Shown here piece by piece: positions 1 to 11,210 of a DNA stretch of 64,000 nt. This stretch comes from Puccinia triticina. Taxonomy: Eukaryota > Basidiomycota > Pucciniomycetes > Pucciniales > Pucciniaceae. A program made the translations under genes and the position numbers. The DNA lies in the NCBI RefSeq assembly GCF_026914185.1, contig NC_070564.1, forward strand, positions 2,046,001-2,110,000, in the 5' to 3' direction. How positions within the stretch are numbered: position 1 is the first letter of the stretch; each line of letters starts with the position of its first letter. Under the pieces are notes generated by a model. That model saw only the letters and a program-made list of their open reading frames with translations, was not told where the DNA came from and did not search any database.

Positions 1-1082
1 CCTTCTATCTTCTTGAATTTCATCACCGTCTTCTTCGGCGGGGCTGGGAAGTGGAAGTTTTTCGCTTCCCAGGGGTTCCAGCCCTTGACGAGGGCCTCGA
101 TTTCGTGGTTCTCCATGAGTTTCTGGAGGGCCTTCTGGGATTCTTGAGCCGTAGTGAGCAAAGCTCGCAGCCCGGCTGTCGCTCCGTCGTTCGCGATCGC
201 TAGGTACTGCTTCCAAGTACTCACGTGCTCTCTGGCCCGGAGTTCGATCTGCTCCTCCTTCGAAAGGGTCTTGATTTCGGGAGTGATAGGGCGTGTACGG
301 GTAGGAACCGATAAGCTGGGGGAAAGCTCGTCGATCTCGTCGATCTCCATAGCGGACTCGTTCGGCTCGGTCGGACAAGGGCCGTCCTTGGATTGAGGAG
401 GGGTGTCGGATGGAGCCGGGGTGGAAGCCGGGGTAGCGGGCATCGGATCCTTGCGGGCGATCGTGGTCACCTGCATATTCTTGACCCGATCTTGTAGCTC
501 CTTTGCCGCCGCGAGCTCGCGTTGGAGGCGGGAGTGGGCCTCGTAGTTCGGGACGAGTTGACCTAGTTTTGTTGTTGACCATTGTCAGCTACTGTACTTG
601 GTTTGAGGAGAGGTTTGGTTTTTTTTTTTTGAAAGGGAAGGTTGGAACTTACTAGTGGTAGTCTTGTCAGCGGTTGAAGCTGTCGGGGCGGGAGTCGGGT
701 TATCGACAGTAGTCTCGGCGGCTATGCTAGCAGACACTGTAGGGTAGATGAGATTAGATGGTGAGATCAGCTTTGAGTAAATAAGTTGATCGGGAGAATT
801 GAGAGCTGTAGAAAAAAGGAACTTACTTTTGGCGCGGTATTTGGCGTCGTAGAAAGCTTTCTTTTTAGCTTTGGCTGCTCGGCGGTAGCGTTGGATCTTG
901 AGGAGGGTATCGAGATCCTCTTCTTCGCGAATATGGGCGTGGTAGGCGGCGAGGATGATTTGTTCCTCGGGGGTGAGCTGTTCCCACGGGGTGGGTTGGT
1001 AGTCGCGGAGTGCGGCTTCTTTGCGCAGGCGCAGCAATTTCAGGTAATACTGAATTAATTCGGCGTTTTCCTGTAAATTCAC
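1..1082 (-). CDS. Gag-like protein of LTR element E0 (spliced, 3' part beyond window)
   Basis: I read this as the gag region of a retroelement, because it lies directly inside the LTR at 1418-3082. Three exons can be followed on the minus strand: about 1080-827, 736-653, and 562 running off the window. The two introns (826-737 and 652-563, 90 nt each) have GTAAGT donors and CAG/TAG acceptors, and the frame is kept across both. The first visible exon follows a pyrimidine tract ending in CCAG near 1081, so an upstream exon or leader probably exists; no ATG is seen at the start. Exon 1 is highly charged and helical (many K, R, E), the middle is rich in T, P and A, and the last exon has a coiled-coil-like stretch and ends with a GWNPWEAKNFHFP segment. 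No zinc knuckle or protease is in view. The family is not recognised with certainty; a host hypothetical gene is the alternative. Confidence 0.55.
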
Positions 1083-1417
1083 TGGAAAAAAACACGCTAC
1101 AAAAGTCAGAAATTAGACTTAAAATTTTGTTTATATATTTTTGTAATTTTAGTTGAATTTTTGACGAAGAAAAAGACTAACTTGGATGAATTTTTAGGGT
1201 TTTTGGTTTGGTTTTGGCGTAGAAGGTAGAAAAAAAGGTGACTTTTTTGTCAGTTTTAATGTTTTTAAAGGCGTAAAAAAATTCAGAGAGTAGTGAAAAT
1301 ATTTTTAGGTATTTTTTAGAGTATATTTTGGAAATTTTTGACGTAGAAAATTTAAGATTTATAAGGGCTCTTTCTTTCAAATGAATTTGAAGGAAATTTC
1401 CCGGCCAGACCCCCAAT
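1083..1417 (-). other. Leader of element E0, with PBS-like site
   Basis: This is AT-rich sequence between the LTR and the first visible exon. Just inside the LTR end (about 1400-1417, minus strand) is TTGGGGGTCTGGCCGGG. It resembles the site just inside the E3 5' LTR (24467 onward), both starting TTGGGGG. Such TGGGGG-type sites match primer binding sites complementary to a tRNA 3' end; tRNA-Pro type is possible but not verified. An open frame at 1177-1416 is lysine-rich and I see no support for it as a gene. Confidence 0.45.
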
Positions 1418-3082
1418 TGTCAGCCTACGTGATGCCAAGGATATTATCCTTCTAGCTACACGTGGTGCAAAGCAAAAGATTAGAGTTATAAAACTCTAAG
1501 ACAAGGTTATAAGGGTTAATTCCAACGTAATTGTTGGGAATTATGGCGTAAGAATAAGGCAATTTGGGCCAATTTGGGCCAATTTGACGTAATGAAATGA
1601 ATATAATTAATTTTAAAGAGGGGCCTGATAAATCAGGGGTGTTTAATCCCTCTAGAATGAAGAACTGGGGCCTGTAAACAGGTGTGGTTTAAATCCCAGA
1701 AAGAAATGGCAGAGAATCTCAAGAGAAGGGGCTTAAACTTACTAGTATAAGACCCTAGAGGCACTTGAGGTTCTTCAGGCGTGAAGTTGGGCAGTTGGAG
1801 GCGCTCAGAGGAGGTAATCTTGAGGGCAGGGTGGTTACTGGGCAGCTTCAGGGCGGAAATTGGGGCTAAAAATCACGAAAGTAGGTATTTTACCTGGCAA
1901 ATCACAGGCTAATGAGGCTGTTGAAGGCGGGTAAAATTCTAATAGGTAATGTAAAGCTGGGGAATCTCCTTTTGGGCGGAGAAAGGGCCCTTTATATAGC
2001 CTAGGCAGGCCTCCAGGGGCGCCCAGGGGACATGGGGACACTTGTGGGCGCATTCTGAGGCAATTTGGTTGCGCTAGAAGGCGCTGTGGGTCGTGGAACC
2101 TTGGGGCTTGGATACAAGGGTTGCCAAGGACCTTTTACAGAGGTTCTGCGTGATTTTACACGTGCCTTACACGTCATGGGGGCTGGTTTGGGGGTTCTGT
2201 GACGCTCATTTCCGTGAAAATGTGCCACAGAAGGTACTAGAACTGGCTTCTGTGTACTAGTACACGTGTAAGCAGTGCTTTATACATGTTCTGGAGGCGC
2301 TTATTGATTGCTCCAGTTCATTTGACCCCTTCTACATATTTACTACAGTTGTAATTTACGTGTAGTGAGGCTTGGGAGAAGCTGGGGCGCTTTCTAGTGT
2401 CTCCTGTGCACGCTGCAAGAGCTCTTTTCAGTCTAGAATGTTTTTATATTGAATGACGTGGTAATTACATCTTGTTTGGTGATTAATTACATGTGTACAA
2501 GCCCTATAACACATGTAATATTGTTATTGGGGCGTATTCTGGTCCATTCTTACTTATTGGTAACCTGAGCGCTTTGGTTGCGGGCTAGTTTATGCATTAT
2601 GCATATATTTACACTAGGAGCGCGGGCTTGAGCTCTAGGCAACAAAGCACGCGGGCTTGGGTGCGCCACGCAACAAATAAAGCTATCTTTTGAACTGTAC
2701 ACAACACCTCAGTTATGTCACTGAAAATGGTTGTAAATATATGTACTTATATATATATGTGCATACAAGTGCATCCACGCGGGGCGTGATGCACTTGCGT
2801 AAACTTTGAAGTTAGTTTACACAAGGAAGGGATAATAATTAAGGGTACATGTAAGTGAGGTACCCTAGGTTATTTTACCCGTAGAATCAGAATCTTTCAT
2901 AATATTTTACTTATTAATTACACAAAGCTAAGTAATTAATTATTTATAAGTGTTTTTAATGTTTTTTGCGTAGTTTTACATATGTAAGAGTAATAATGTC
3001 TCTTTCATATGTAAAACTACTTTTCATATTTTATTTGTATATTTTTATGTCACGGTGGCTCTGCCATAGTAGCCAGCTGACA
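1418..3082 (-). mobile_element. 5' LTR of element E0
   Basis: The plus-strand left edge reads TGTCAGCC and the proposed right edge reads AGCTGACA, so the LTR has the usual TG...CA ends in an imperfect inverted repeat. The left edge is supported by the adjacent PBS-like site. The right edge is supported because the first repeat unit of the chromovirus reading frame starts immediately after it (3083), as if E0 had inserted into that element. The 3' LTR and target duplication lie outside the window, so the right edge is inference; a shorter LTR ending near 2709 (ACAACA) is possible. The interior is AT-rich with TATATATATA near 2745. Confidence 0.5.
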
Positions 3083-6000
3083 AGCGGTTTCGTCATATCC
3101 GACAAAAGCCTCGACAGACGGGGAGGAGCCCGTGAGGCAAGCGAGGATATTTGACGAGGGGGTGTGTGCTTCAAGCACGTTGACGCCCCCGCAATGTAAG
3201 CTCGATTTCCCTTTGATCCTTACCCCGTTAGAATCAACTGGCAAGCAGGATCCTCTCCTAGAAAGCCAATCCCACAGGACATCGGGAGACTCATTACGAC
3301 GGGACAAAGGCTGCATTGCGACCGCGGTGGCGGTATCGTCTTATCCGACAAAAGCCTCGCCAGACGGGGAGGAGCCCGTGAGGCAAGTGAGGATAGTTGA
3401 CGAGGGGGTGTGTGCTTCGAGCACGTTAGCACTCCCGCAATGTAAGCTCGATTTCCCATCCCTTGACATTCCGAGAGAATCAACTGGCAAGCAGGATCCT
3501 CTCCTAGAAAGCCGCAATGACAGGACACCGACGAACCACACCATCACCTCGGGCGGGTCGAACCGGGTCGGGAACATCGCAGTTGCTGATGCAACGTCGT
3601 CTTATCCGACAAAAGCCTCGTTAGACGGGGGAGGGCCCGTGAGGCAAGTGAGGATATTTGACGAGGGGGTGCGCACTTTTAGTGGGATAACGCCCCCGCG
3701 ATGTGAGTCCCCAGCACACCTATCCCTTAACCCCAGTGAAGCAGCTAGCAAGCGTCTGCCCATACTAGGACATCCAACAGAAGCAATCATCGATACGGCT
3801 AAGACGTCTTGGTCCACATCGGCCCGATTGGCGGCTGAGGCACGACGCGTGGGGCCAACGAGGACGGTGGAGGAGATGGTACCACAGCACTACCATCGGT
3901 ACCTACATTTGTTCCAGAAGGTTGGCGCTCAGCGACTGCCACCGAGGCGCCAATACGACTTCCGGGTGGATCTAATACCGGGCGCCACCCCGCAGGCCAG
4001 CAGGATCATTCCTTTATCACCCGCAGAGAATGAGGCAATGGACACCCTGATCCGCGAAGGCCTTCAACATGGGACCATCAGACGGACGACATCTCCGTGG
4101 GCGGCTCCTGTGCTGTTCACGGGAAAAAAGGACGGGAACTTGAGGCCTTGTTTTGACTACCGGAAGCTTAACGCGGTTACCGTCAAGAATAAGTACCCGC
4201 TGCCGTTGACCATGGATCTCGTCGACAGCCTCCTCGACGCGGACAGATTCACCAAGCTTGACCTACGAAACGCGTACGGCAACTTGCGCGTCGCTGAAGG
4301 GGATGAAGACAAACTTGCATTCGTGTGCAAGGCTGGACAGTTCGCACCGTTGACTATGCCGTTCGGCCCAACTGGGGCACCAGGATTCTTTCAATTTTTT
4401 ATCCAGGACATACTACTTGGACGCATCGGGAAGGACGTGGCGGCCTACTTGGACGACATCATGATCTACACCCAGAAGGGATCCAATCATGAAGAAGCGG
4501 TCAACGGAGTCCTCGAGACATTGGGCAAGCATCACTTATGGCTCAAACCCGAAAAATGTGAATTTGGGAGAGACGAGGTCGAGTACTTGGGACTTCTGAT
4601 TTCATGCAACCGACTGCGCATGGACCCGGCAAAGGTCACCGCCGTGACTGACTGGCCGGCACCCACCAACGTCACCGAACTCCAACGTTTTATTGGGTTT
4701 GCCAACTTCTACAGACGGTTCATCGACCATTTCTCGGGGACTACCCGGCCGCTACACGACTTGACAAAAGGGGATCGAACCTTCCATTGGGACCACCGAT
4801 GCCAACTGGCGTTCGAGCGTTTAAAAACGGCATTCACTACGGCGCCAGTGTTGAAAATCGCCGACCCATACCGGCCGTTTATACTAGAGTGTGACTGTTC
4901 GGATTTTGCGCTAGGAGCTGTGTTGTCGCAGGTGTGCGCAAAAGACGGCGAGCTACACCCTGTAGCGTTCCTATCCAGGTCCTTAATCCAGGCGGAGCGT
5001 AATTACGAGATTTTCAATAAGGAATTACTGGCAATCGTGGCATCTTTCAAGGAATGGAGGCACTACCTGGAGGGCAACCCCCACAGACTAGAGGCAATAG
5101 TGTACACTGACCACCGTAATCTGGAGAGTTTCATGACAACAAAGAAACTCACTAGGCGCCAAGCTCGATGGGCAGAGACGCTGGGATGCTTTGACTTCGA
5201 GATTGTTTTCAGACCCGGCAGACAGGCCGCCAAACCAGACGCGCTGTCCAGACGCCCGGATCTTGCCCCGGCGAAGGAGGACAAGTTGTCCTTTGGACAA
5301 TTACTACGACCGGATAACATCACACCTAAAACATTCGTGGAGGTTGCGGAATTCGACGGTTGGTTCGTGGACGAGTCGTTTGAGGCTGAGGATGCGGCGA
5401 GGTGGTTTGAAATTGATGTGGTAGGGTTTGCGGATCAAGACGAATCAGTGGAGGAAGAGAACCCCATACCGTCGGACACGGAATTGATAAGTCTTATCAG
5501 ACTTGCTAACCCCAATGACCCACGATTAACGGGGCTGATGAATGATCTGACGACCCGCCCGGATCAGCGCGGATTCACTACGGTGGAGGGCCTGGTGTAT
5601 CGTCATGGGCGAATTGAAGTACCGGCAGACGAGGGCATCAAGACGGCAATACTTCGGAGCCGGCACGACAGCCTACTAGCAGGCCATCCGGGAAGGGCCA
5701 AAACACTAGCACTGGTTAGACGCTGTTTCAACTGGCCGTCGGTAAAGCGATTCGTCAACCGCTACGTGGACGGTTGTAGCTCATGCCAGCGTGTGAAGCC
5801 ATCTCTGCTGAAACCGTACGGGACCCTAGAGCCTTTGCCCATACCCGCGGGCCCGTGGACCGACATTTCTTACGACCTGATCACAGATCTACCGGAGTCA
5901 AAAGGCAACGATTGCATCCTTACGGTGGTCGACCGATTAACTAAGATGGCACATTTCATTGCGTGCAAGAAGTCGACAACGGCAATCCAACTGGCGGACC

Positions 6001-6944
6001 TCATGACTCGGCACGTATGGAAGTTACACGGTACACCCAAAACAATAGTGTCCGACAGGGGAAGCATATTTGTGTCCCAGATTACGAGAGAACTCAATAG
6101 ACGCCTCGGCATACGGCTTTGTCCTTCAACGGCCTATCACCCGCGAACCAATGGTCAGTCGGAGATAGTCAACAAGGCGGTAGAGCAGTATTTACGACAC
6201 TTTGTCACCTACCGGCAGGACAACTGGGACGACCTACTGCCAACAGCTGAATTCGCCTACAATAACAGCGAGCACGTGTCAATAGGGATGTCCCCCTTCA
6301 AAGCCAACTACGGGTTCGAGCCGTCCTTCGCGGGGATACCTTCTCCGGAGCAATGCCTGCCACAAGTGGAGATGCGTCTGAGGGAACTAGCAAAGGTTCA
6401 GGGAGAACTGGCCGCCGGGTTGGAAAGCGCTCAGGAGGCTATGAAGACTCAATTCGACCGGGGTGTCCGCGACACACCGCAATGGAGAGTCGGCGACTCA
6501 GTGTGGCTCAACAGCCGGAATATCTCGACAACGAGACCTAGCCCAAAATTGGCTCACAGATGGCTAGGCCCCTTTCCTATACTCAAGAAGATATCGTCTG
6601 CGGTGTACAAACTAACGCTACCCCCCTCAATGAGAGGGGTACACCCAGTGTTTCATGTTTCTGTCCTTAGGAAACAGGAACAGGACGAAATCGCGGGCCG
6701 ACAAGTGGCACATCCAACGCCGGTGGTTGTGGAAGGCGAGGAGGAATGGGAAGTGGAAGAGATATTGGACTGCAGAAAAAAGGGAAAGAGACGGGAGTAT
6801 CTAATTAGCTGGAAGGGATATGAACCGCAACATAACTCGTGGGAACCGGAAGATCATCTGGAAAATTCAAAGCAACTATTGGACGACTTCAACAAAAATT
6901 TTCCACAGGCGGCGGCGCGACATAGGACAAGGAGGAGATTATGA
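3083..6944 (+). CDS. Chromovirus polyprotein: RT, RNase H, integrase, chromodomain
   Basis: This pol polyprotein copies element RNA into DNA and integrates it. The frame is open from 3083; the first possible start is a GTG at 3132, so the N-terminus is truncated (1270 codons from there). Residues below are counted from 3132. In order: three tandem 82-87 residue repeats (residues 1-200), reverse transcriptase (about 270-480, active site YLDDIMIYT near 439), RNase H (ECDCSDFALGAVL near 580, TDHRNLE), integrase with an HHCC zinc finger (CSSCQRVK) and D,D,E residues (ITDLPES, SDRGS, NGQSEIV), and a C-terminal chromodomain (EILDCRKK...YLISWKGYEP...WEPEDHL) that usually targets integration to heterochromatin. 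No internal stop is present. The aspartic protease and gag expected upstream are absent. RT and integrase assignment is secure; whether the element is still active is doubtful because of the 5' loss. Confidence 0.93.
3090..3720 (+). repeat. Three tandem in-frame repeats at the head of the chromovirus ORF
   Basis: Units begin at 3090, 3336 and 3597 with TCGTC(A/T)TATCCGACAAAAG, giving periods of 246 and 261 bp, both multiples of three. Each encodes a segment starting SSYPTKAS and containing EPVRQ(A/V)RI.DEGV. The third unit diverges after about 3710. Confidence 0.9.
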
Positions 6945-7034
6945 GGGTTAAGCTTTTTTACCCATGAGGTTTTTTTAATGCTGCCCGGGGAAGAGAACGC
7001 AGAGCCGGGGGCTTGGGCGTTAAGGGCGGGATAG

Positions 7035-7230
7035 TGTTATGAGCTGCACGCGCGCCGTACGCTATGTCACGCCTGGGACATGTTGTAGTTAGTACATGTC
7101 ACAGCTCTCCACCCTAAGGGGGAGCGGAGGAGAGATCCCCAAACTCTCCTCATCTAGCAATCTACATAGTTTGCCGCTAGAGGCACGACCCGGTCCTTCT
7201 CCCTTAGAGCTGATCCTAACAGCGTTTGGT
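7035..7230 (+). mobile_element. 3' LTR fragment of the chromovirus
   Basis: It begins TGTTATGAGC directly after a purine/G-rich tract and ends where sequence related to the E1 LTR begins. Length about 196 bp; the remainder is missing, so the LTR start is supported only by position and the TG terminus. Confidence 0.5.
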
Positions 7231-7757
7231 TAGGTTCTTGGATGAGGAGGGTTGGTTTGTGTTTTTGTTTTTGTTTTGTTTCTGTCTCTTGTCTTGTGTT
7301 GTTGTAGCGCGCGTGTGCACGCTAGGTTGTGATGAGATGTCTGCTACATTTCACAAACTCCAAGGTTTGAGTTCAGTTCGAACTCAGGCTTTGGAGCGGC
7401 ATGGACCCACTCTGAACCAAAATTTTAGTGATCCATCAATCTAAAGGTTATTTTTCCTGGCATAGTTACACCAGCACTCTGACGTCTTTAAGGTTCATTT
7501 TCCCTGCAACGCCAATCTCCTCCAACTCTCTGGTTTAGATCACAACCCCGCCGGCAGTATCCCCGGCTCTCTCTCAAACAAAAACCGCCGACGTGCAACT
7601 CCAGCCGTCAGACAATCACCCCCCCCTCCCGAACGCTACACAACCTCACTGCGCTCATTCACGGCCAATCACCCCGGAGGGCATACATATCTCAGATTCT
7701 CTTTTCTCATTCCCCTCCGCCAACTGCTGCCAGCCTAGCACCGGCCAGAGTTCCTCA
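7231..7757 (+). mobile_element. LTR fragment related to the E1 LTR (29829-30666)
   Basis: It shares a series of features in order with the E1 LTR: a T/G-rich TTTTTGTTTTGTTTC stretch, a GTAGCGCGCG segment, a CACAAACTCCAAGG-type block with repeated TTTGAGTT, the words GCGGCATGGACCC, and an end reading AGAGTTCCTCA. The tRNA-Tyr complement that follows the E1 and E2 5' LTRs is not present after 7757, so this is a solo or 5'-truncated 3' LTR. Confidence 0.6.
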
Positions 7758-8080
7758 CTGTCAATCTTTCCTTCCTTATCTCAACCACCACTCTTCAACC
7801 CGCAACCATTCAACTTTATCCATTGTTGTGTCAGCGGTTTGCTTGTTGAGGTCCTCAGTCTAGGCCAGCTGTTCACAGCTTGAAAGTATTAGTGTGTATT
7901 CTTGGTTCTGGTATATATTGTTCTCATCCTTGATCTTATTTCCTGTTTTATTAGGTAAAATTGTTTCTATTGTATTTCTTTATTTTATTTTCTTTTTACT
8001 AAAACAAATGTTTCATTAGCCAAATCTTCTCACATTATCAGTACGGTTGCTCCAAAGAACAGGAACAAACCAAAAAAACG

Positions 8081-8470
8081 TTGGACGTTGATGTTGAAGA
8101 TAAATCAAGCCAATCTTCCATTGGGAAACTTGACGACCTCAACTATCCGTCGTGGTCAGTAAGAATGAGAACTTATCTTCAAAGTAAGGACCTCTGGGAA
8201 GTTGTCATGGGCAAGGGAACCAACCCTCCGAGCAACAAAAAGATCAAGACCACCACAAACATCTTGATCAGCCACCTTAGCGAAGTCACATTACAGGCTG
8301 TCGTGACGATTGAAAATGAAGACAAACCAGGAGAAATCTGGAATGCTATCATCAATCCACCACGGATGTTTGCTCAGCACCTATTTACGAGTGCCTTTGC
8401 ACAATTCATGCCGAGGTTTGGTCCGATCCTTGTTAGTTACTGGTTCAAAGTCGGTTTGAAGTTGGTCTGA
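8081..8470 (+). pseudogene. Ty1/Copia-type gag fragment
   Basis: The translation has the hallmark start of Copia-type gag polyproteins: KLDDLNYPSWSVRMRTYL, followed by LWEVVMG and a helical region ending near IWNAI. The frame opens at a TTG and has no convincing ATG. After about codon 105 (FAQFMP) similarity ends and the last ~20 codons are unrelated sequence, so only the first half of gag survives. Copia gag packages element RNA into virus-like particles; this piece cannot. No pol follows. Confidence 0.65.
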
Positions 8471-9027
8471 TCTTGGTTTGAAGACCAGGTCATGTAATGC
8501 ACAATCTATACTGATGTTACCTGGAATCATGCCAGATTTTTTGTGTAATGTAACCGTATAATGTACACAATAACTATGTTGAAACCCAGCCCAAATTTAT
8601 GATCAGTTGTACTCAATCTATAATTTTGACCAAAGATAAGAATTTTTTGACCATGATGATTTTAAACCTCTGTGTAAACCCATATCCTACAGGCTGCTCT
8701 GGAACATTCTTTTTATAATTTTCAGAGCACACAGAATTCAAAAGGAGGTGTGTGAGGTGACAGAGTCATTATCAATGCTGCTTGAACTTGGTCCCCTTGG
8801 GCCAAGGTATAATATGGAGAAGGTATCTTATCCTTGCCAAAAATATGCCGGTTTTCCTTAAATCATGATTTTAATCTGGTTTGAATTTAGTGTGCCTTTT
8901 CTGAGGGGCTAGCTGGAAGTATTTGTCACACAAACGTACACCCGTACGTTTGTGTGACACCTATATTACCACACAGCCAAGCAATGCTGAGCTGAGTGCC
9001 CACACAACACCGGAATATTAGATGAAA
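8471..9027. other. Intergenic, no gene seen; contains a perfect hairpin
   Basis: No reading frame of substance is present. A perfect inverted repeat lies at 8924-8959. Near 8411-8495 the word GGTTTGAAG and its variants recur without forming a clear tandem array. Confidence 0.5.
8924..8959. repeat. Perfect 16-bp inverted repeat with 4-nt loop
   Basis: The arms TGTCACACAAACGTAC (8924-8939) and GTACGTTTGTGTGACA (8944-8959) are exact reverse complements separated by ACCC. It lies about 70 bp outside the proposed Helitron 3' end. Confidence 0.9.
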
Positions 9028-9052
9028 CTAGAGGCCAAGGCGGCTGCGCCGC
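9028..9052 (-). repeat. Helitron 3' terminus: hairpin plus CTAG
   Basis: On the minus strand: GCGGC-GCA-GCCGC, then CTTGGCCT, then CTAG, then T. The same arrangement occurs at 29349-29373 (plus) and 52875-52851 (minus). The first two copies also share some sequence beyond CTAG (TT(T)CATCTAA), so the exact end is slightly uncertain. Confidence 0.6.
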
Positions 9053-9866
9053 TGTAAAATTGGGTTCCCCAACCATCCCCCAACTCAAAAACTCTCACAC
9101 CCGGCAAACCACTTGTGACCCCTTTGAAAATCACCCATCCCCACGCGGATGGGCCTTGTTACCACTAAGAAAGTTGTGGTTCTGTTTGAGGGCCAAGGTC
9201 CAACCCCCCTTAATATGTACGCCAGAGCATGCGCGTCGCGGAAGACAAGAAAGCTCCGAGCCCCCCTTGATTTCAACATCAAAAGCGCTAAGCCCCCCGC
9301 AACCATCAACTTACCAGCCTTAACTTCCCCAGCGTGACATTCGCGTAAGTGCTTTCAACGCAAGCCACCATACAACTGAGTGTGAACTGAGTGTGATTGA
9401 CTCCAATTCATAAAGAATCAAATAGATTTGCAGAATTCAGCTCATGTTAAAACAGAGTTTGAGATTCCTCAAACTAATATCAAAACAATCCATCGCCGCC
9501 CGGAGCAAGAGTACTGGTAAGACTCATAAGGAATTCTCTGCTCCAGTCGAGTTTCCACCTACCACAAGACCTGATTTAACCTAAATTGTTGCGTTAGCAG
9601 GTATTTCAACTTAAGGTTAAACATTTTCCTCACCTTCACAATCATCTCGCCGGTAACTGGGCTTATTCCGTCCAATTCACCAATAAAAGACGTCCGGCAA
9701 CCGTTTTGGAAAATATCCCTCGAAGATATGTGACAAACCGATTCGTCGACTAAGTAACGGCCGAGAAAGGTTTTTATTTCGCCAACCTAATTTAATGCGT
9801 TAGTCTAACCGTTGATGTTTGTAGCCAGCAAAAACCCTTACTGTATTCTCATGCGCCAATGTGATC

Positions 9867-10450
9867 TCAGTCGTAACACCACACCCCCAAAAACCTTGAC
9901 CTATACGTCTTGACATCACATATGACCCCAACCGCGTCAATTGTGACAGCCGGATGAATACTATTCATATCTTCCATTTGGTTTGCCGCGAGTTCTGCTC
10001 GATCGTAACAAAACACAGGGATCCGGCTATCGTTGTAGGTTACGTATCCCGATGCTTGGTAAGTTGATCCGAAATTAAGGGCGTCACTTGCGGAATCAAC
10101 CGGGGAGAGATCAACGCTATACGCGTGCGCCAACAGTGTTGATTCACCTGAGACAATACGAGTACAGCGTGCAATGTTACGTCCGTCCTCCTTCCCAGGG
10201 GAGACAGGCTTGTCAAACTAATCATTATTAGACAATTGTTGTATGGTGACAAAGGCTAAACTGAGTTGGACTCACACTTGCAATCGAGAAAAAATCGCCT
10301 TCAAACTTGACACGATCAGGAGCCGTGAATTCGTCGTAAGTAACAGCAATGTCAAGTCTTTGAGACATTGAAGATGAGATTAAGTATGCCGAGAAGTAGT
10401 TATCAGGCGGCGCGGTGATGATTGTTAAACACGACAAAAATGGCTCAAAG
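9867..10450 (-). CDS. Helitron-borne protein, possible OB-fold type, two visible exons
   Basis: I do not recognise this gene with confidence. Two blocks join across a 58-nt intron (10275-10218, donor GTGAGT, acceptor TTAG) without loss of frame: an N-terminal block with TAPPDNYFSAYLISSSMS and VKFEGDFFSIAS, and a C-terminal block with FDKPVSPGKEDGRN and SGYVTYNDSRIPVFCY. The alternation of beta-prone segments and glycines resembles single-stranded-DNA-binding OB folds, and a clearer OB-type gene lies at the other end of the same transposon. The N-terminus probably starts upstream of 10437, because the frame is open through VQPNVTPRFEPFLS; an acceptor-like site sits near 10485. It lies between the helicase gene and the 3' terminus. 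Confidence 0.45.
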
Positions 10451-10499
10451 CGAGGAGTTACGTTTGGTTGAACAAACGATGAACTTTCAAAAAATCAAA

Positions 10500-11210
10500 T
10501 CTCATGTTAACCCTCTTAATTAATGGGGCATCTGCATTATTTAATTAAACATATATGTATTGGTTCGCATTGCCAAAGACAGGGGGCTCGCCGACCTAGG
10601 CACAATTTTCCTCAAACGCTTAAACGCACGAGCGTCACATGCACAGGAAGCTAAGTCGCTTCTCAGGTCAAGCATTGACAACAACAGTGTTCCGAAACAC
10701 TTGAGAAAACCTATTGTCACAAGTATCATTGATCACAAATGATAAACTCAAGCTTAGCGAAGCCACAGTGAGTTACAAGACTGCTTTTCCGCCGCCGGGG
10801 TCACCGTCGACGAGAACCTACGCACTTTCCCGCTATTCCTCAACGCCCACAGATCTGCCCAGCTATAAATGACCAAAAATCACGAGCAATTCATCGTCAA
10901 TAAACTGCCCATTGACCATCGTCCACATTTATTACATATCAGGCCTTTTACTAAGCTTTATTATGAGTTTATAAAATCGTGTTAATAACAGACGTGGCCC
11001 GCATCTTATCATTGCACGAGCATCACTATTAGTGAATGGTGCTAAGAGCTACGCCATTTGTTGAGTCTGGGAAAGGAGGTATTGTTAATCACACTTAAGA
11101 TAAAGCAAGTCAATTTTAACTTGTCTTGAGTTAAATGGGAATACAAATTGGTTGGGAGCAAGAATGAAAAAATGGTCGTCATAAATATGACTGCGTGAAA
11201 AAGGTAATCC
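10500..11210. other. Helitron interior, no gene supported
   Basis: Short frames on both strands (for example 10560-10742) overlap and lack recognisable motifs. I see only noncoding spacer between the helicase and the small downstream gene. Confidence 0.5.

Larger units (their letters stand above)
3083..7230 (+). mobile_element. Ty3/Gypsy chromovirus, truncated at both ends
   Basis: A single long pol frame is followed by a G-rich tract (GGGCGGGATAG) and what looks like the start of a 3' LTR, TGTTATGAGC at 7035. The LTR is cut at about 7230, where an unrelated LTR fragment begins. On the left the reading frame is open right up to the E0 LTR edge at 3083, so gag and protease are missing. No 5' LTR is visible. 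Confidence 0.85.
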
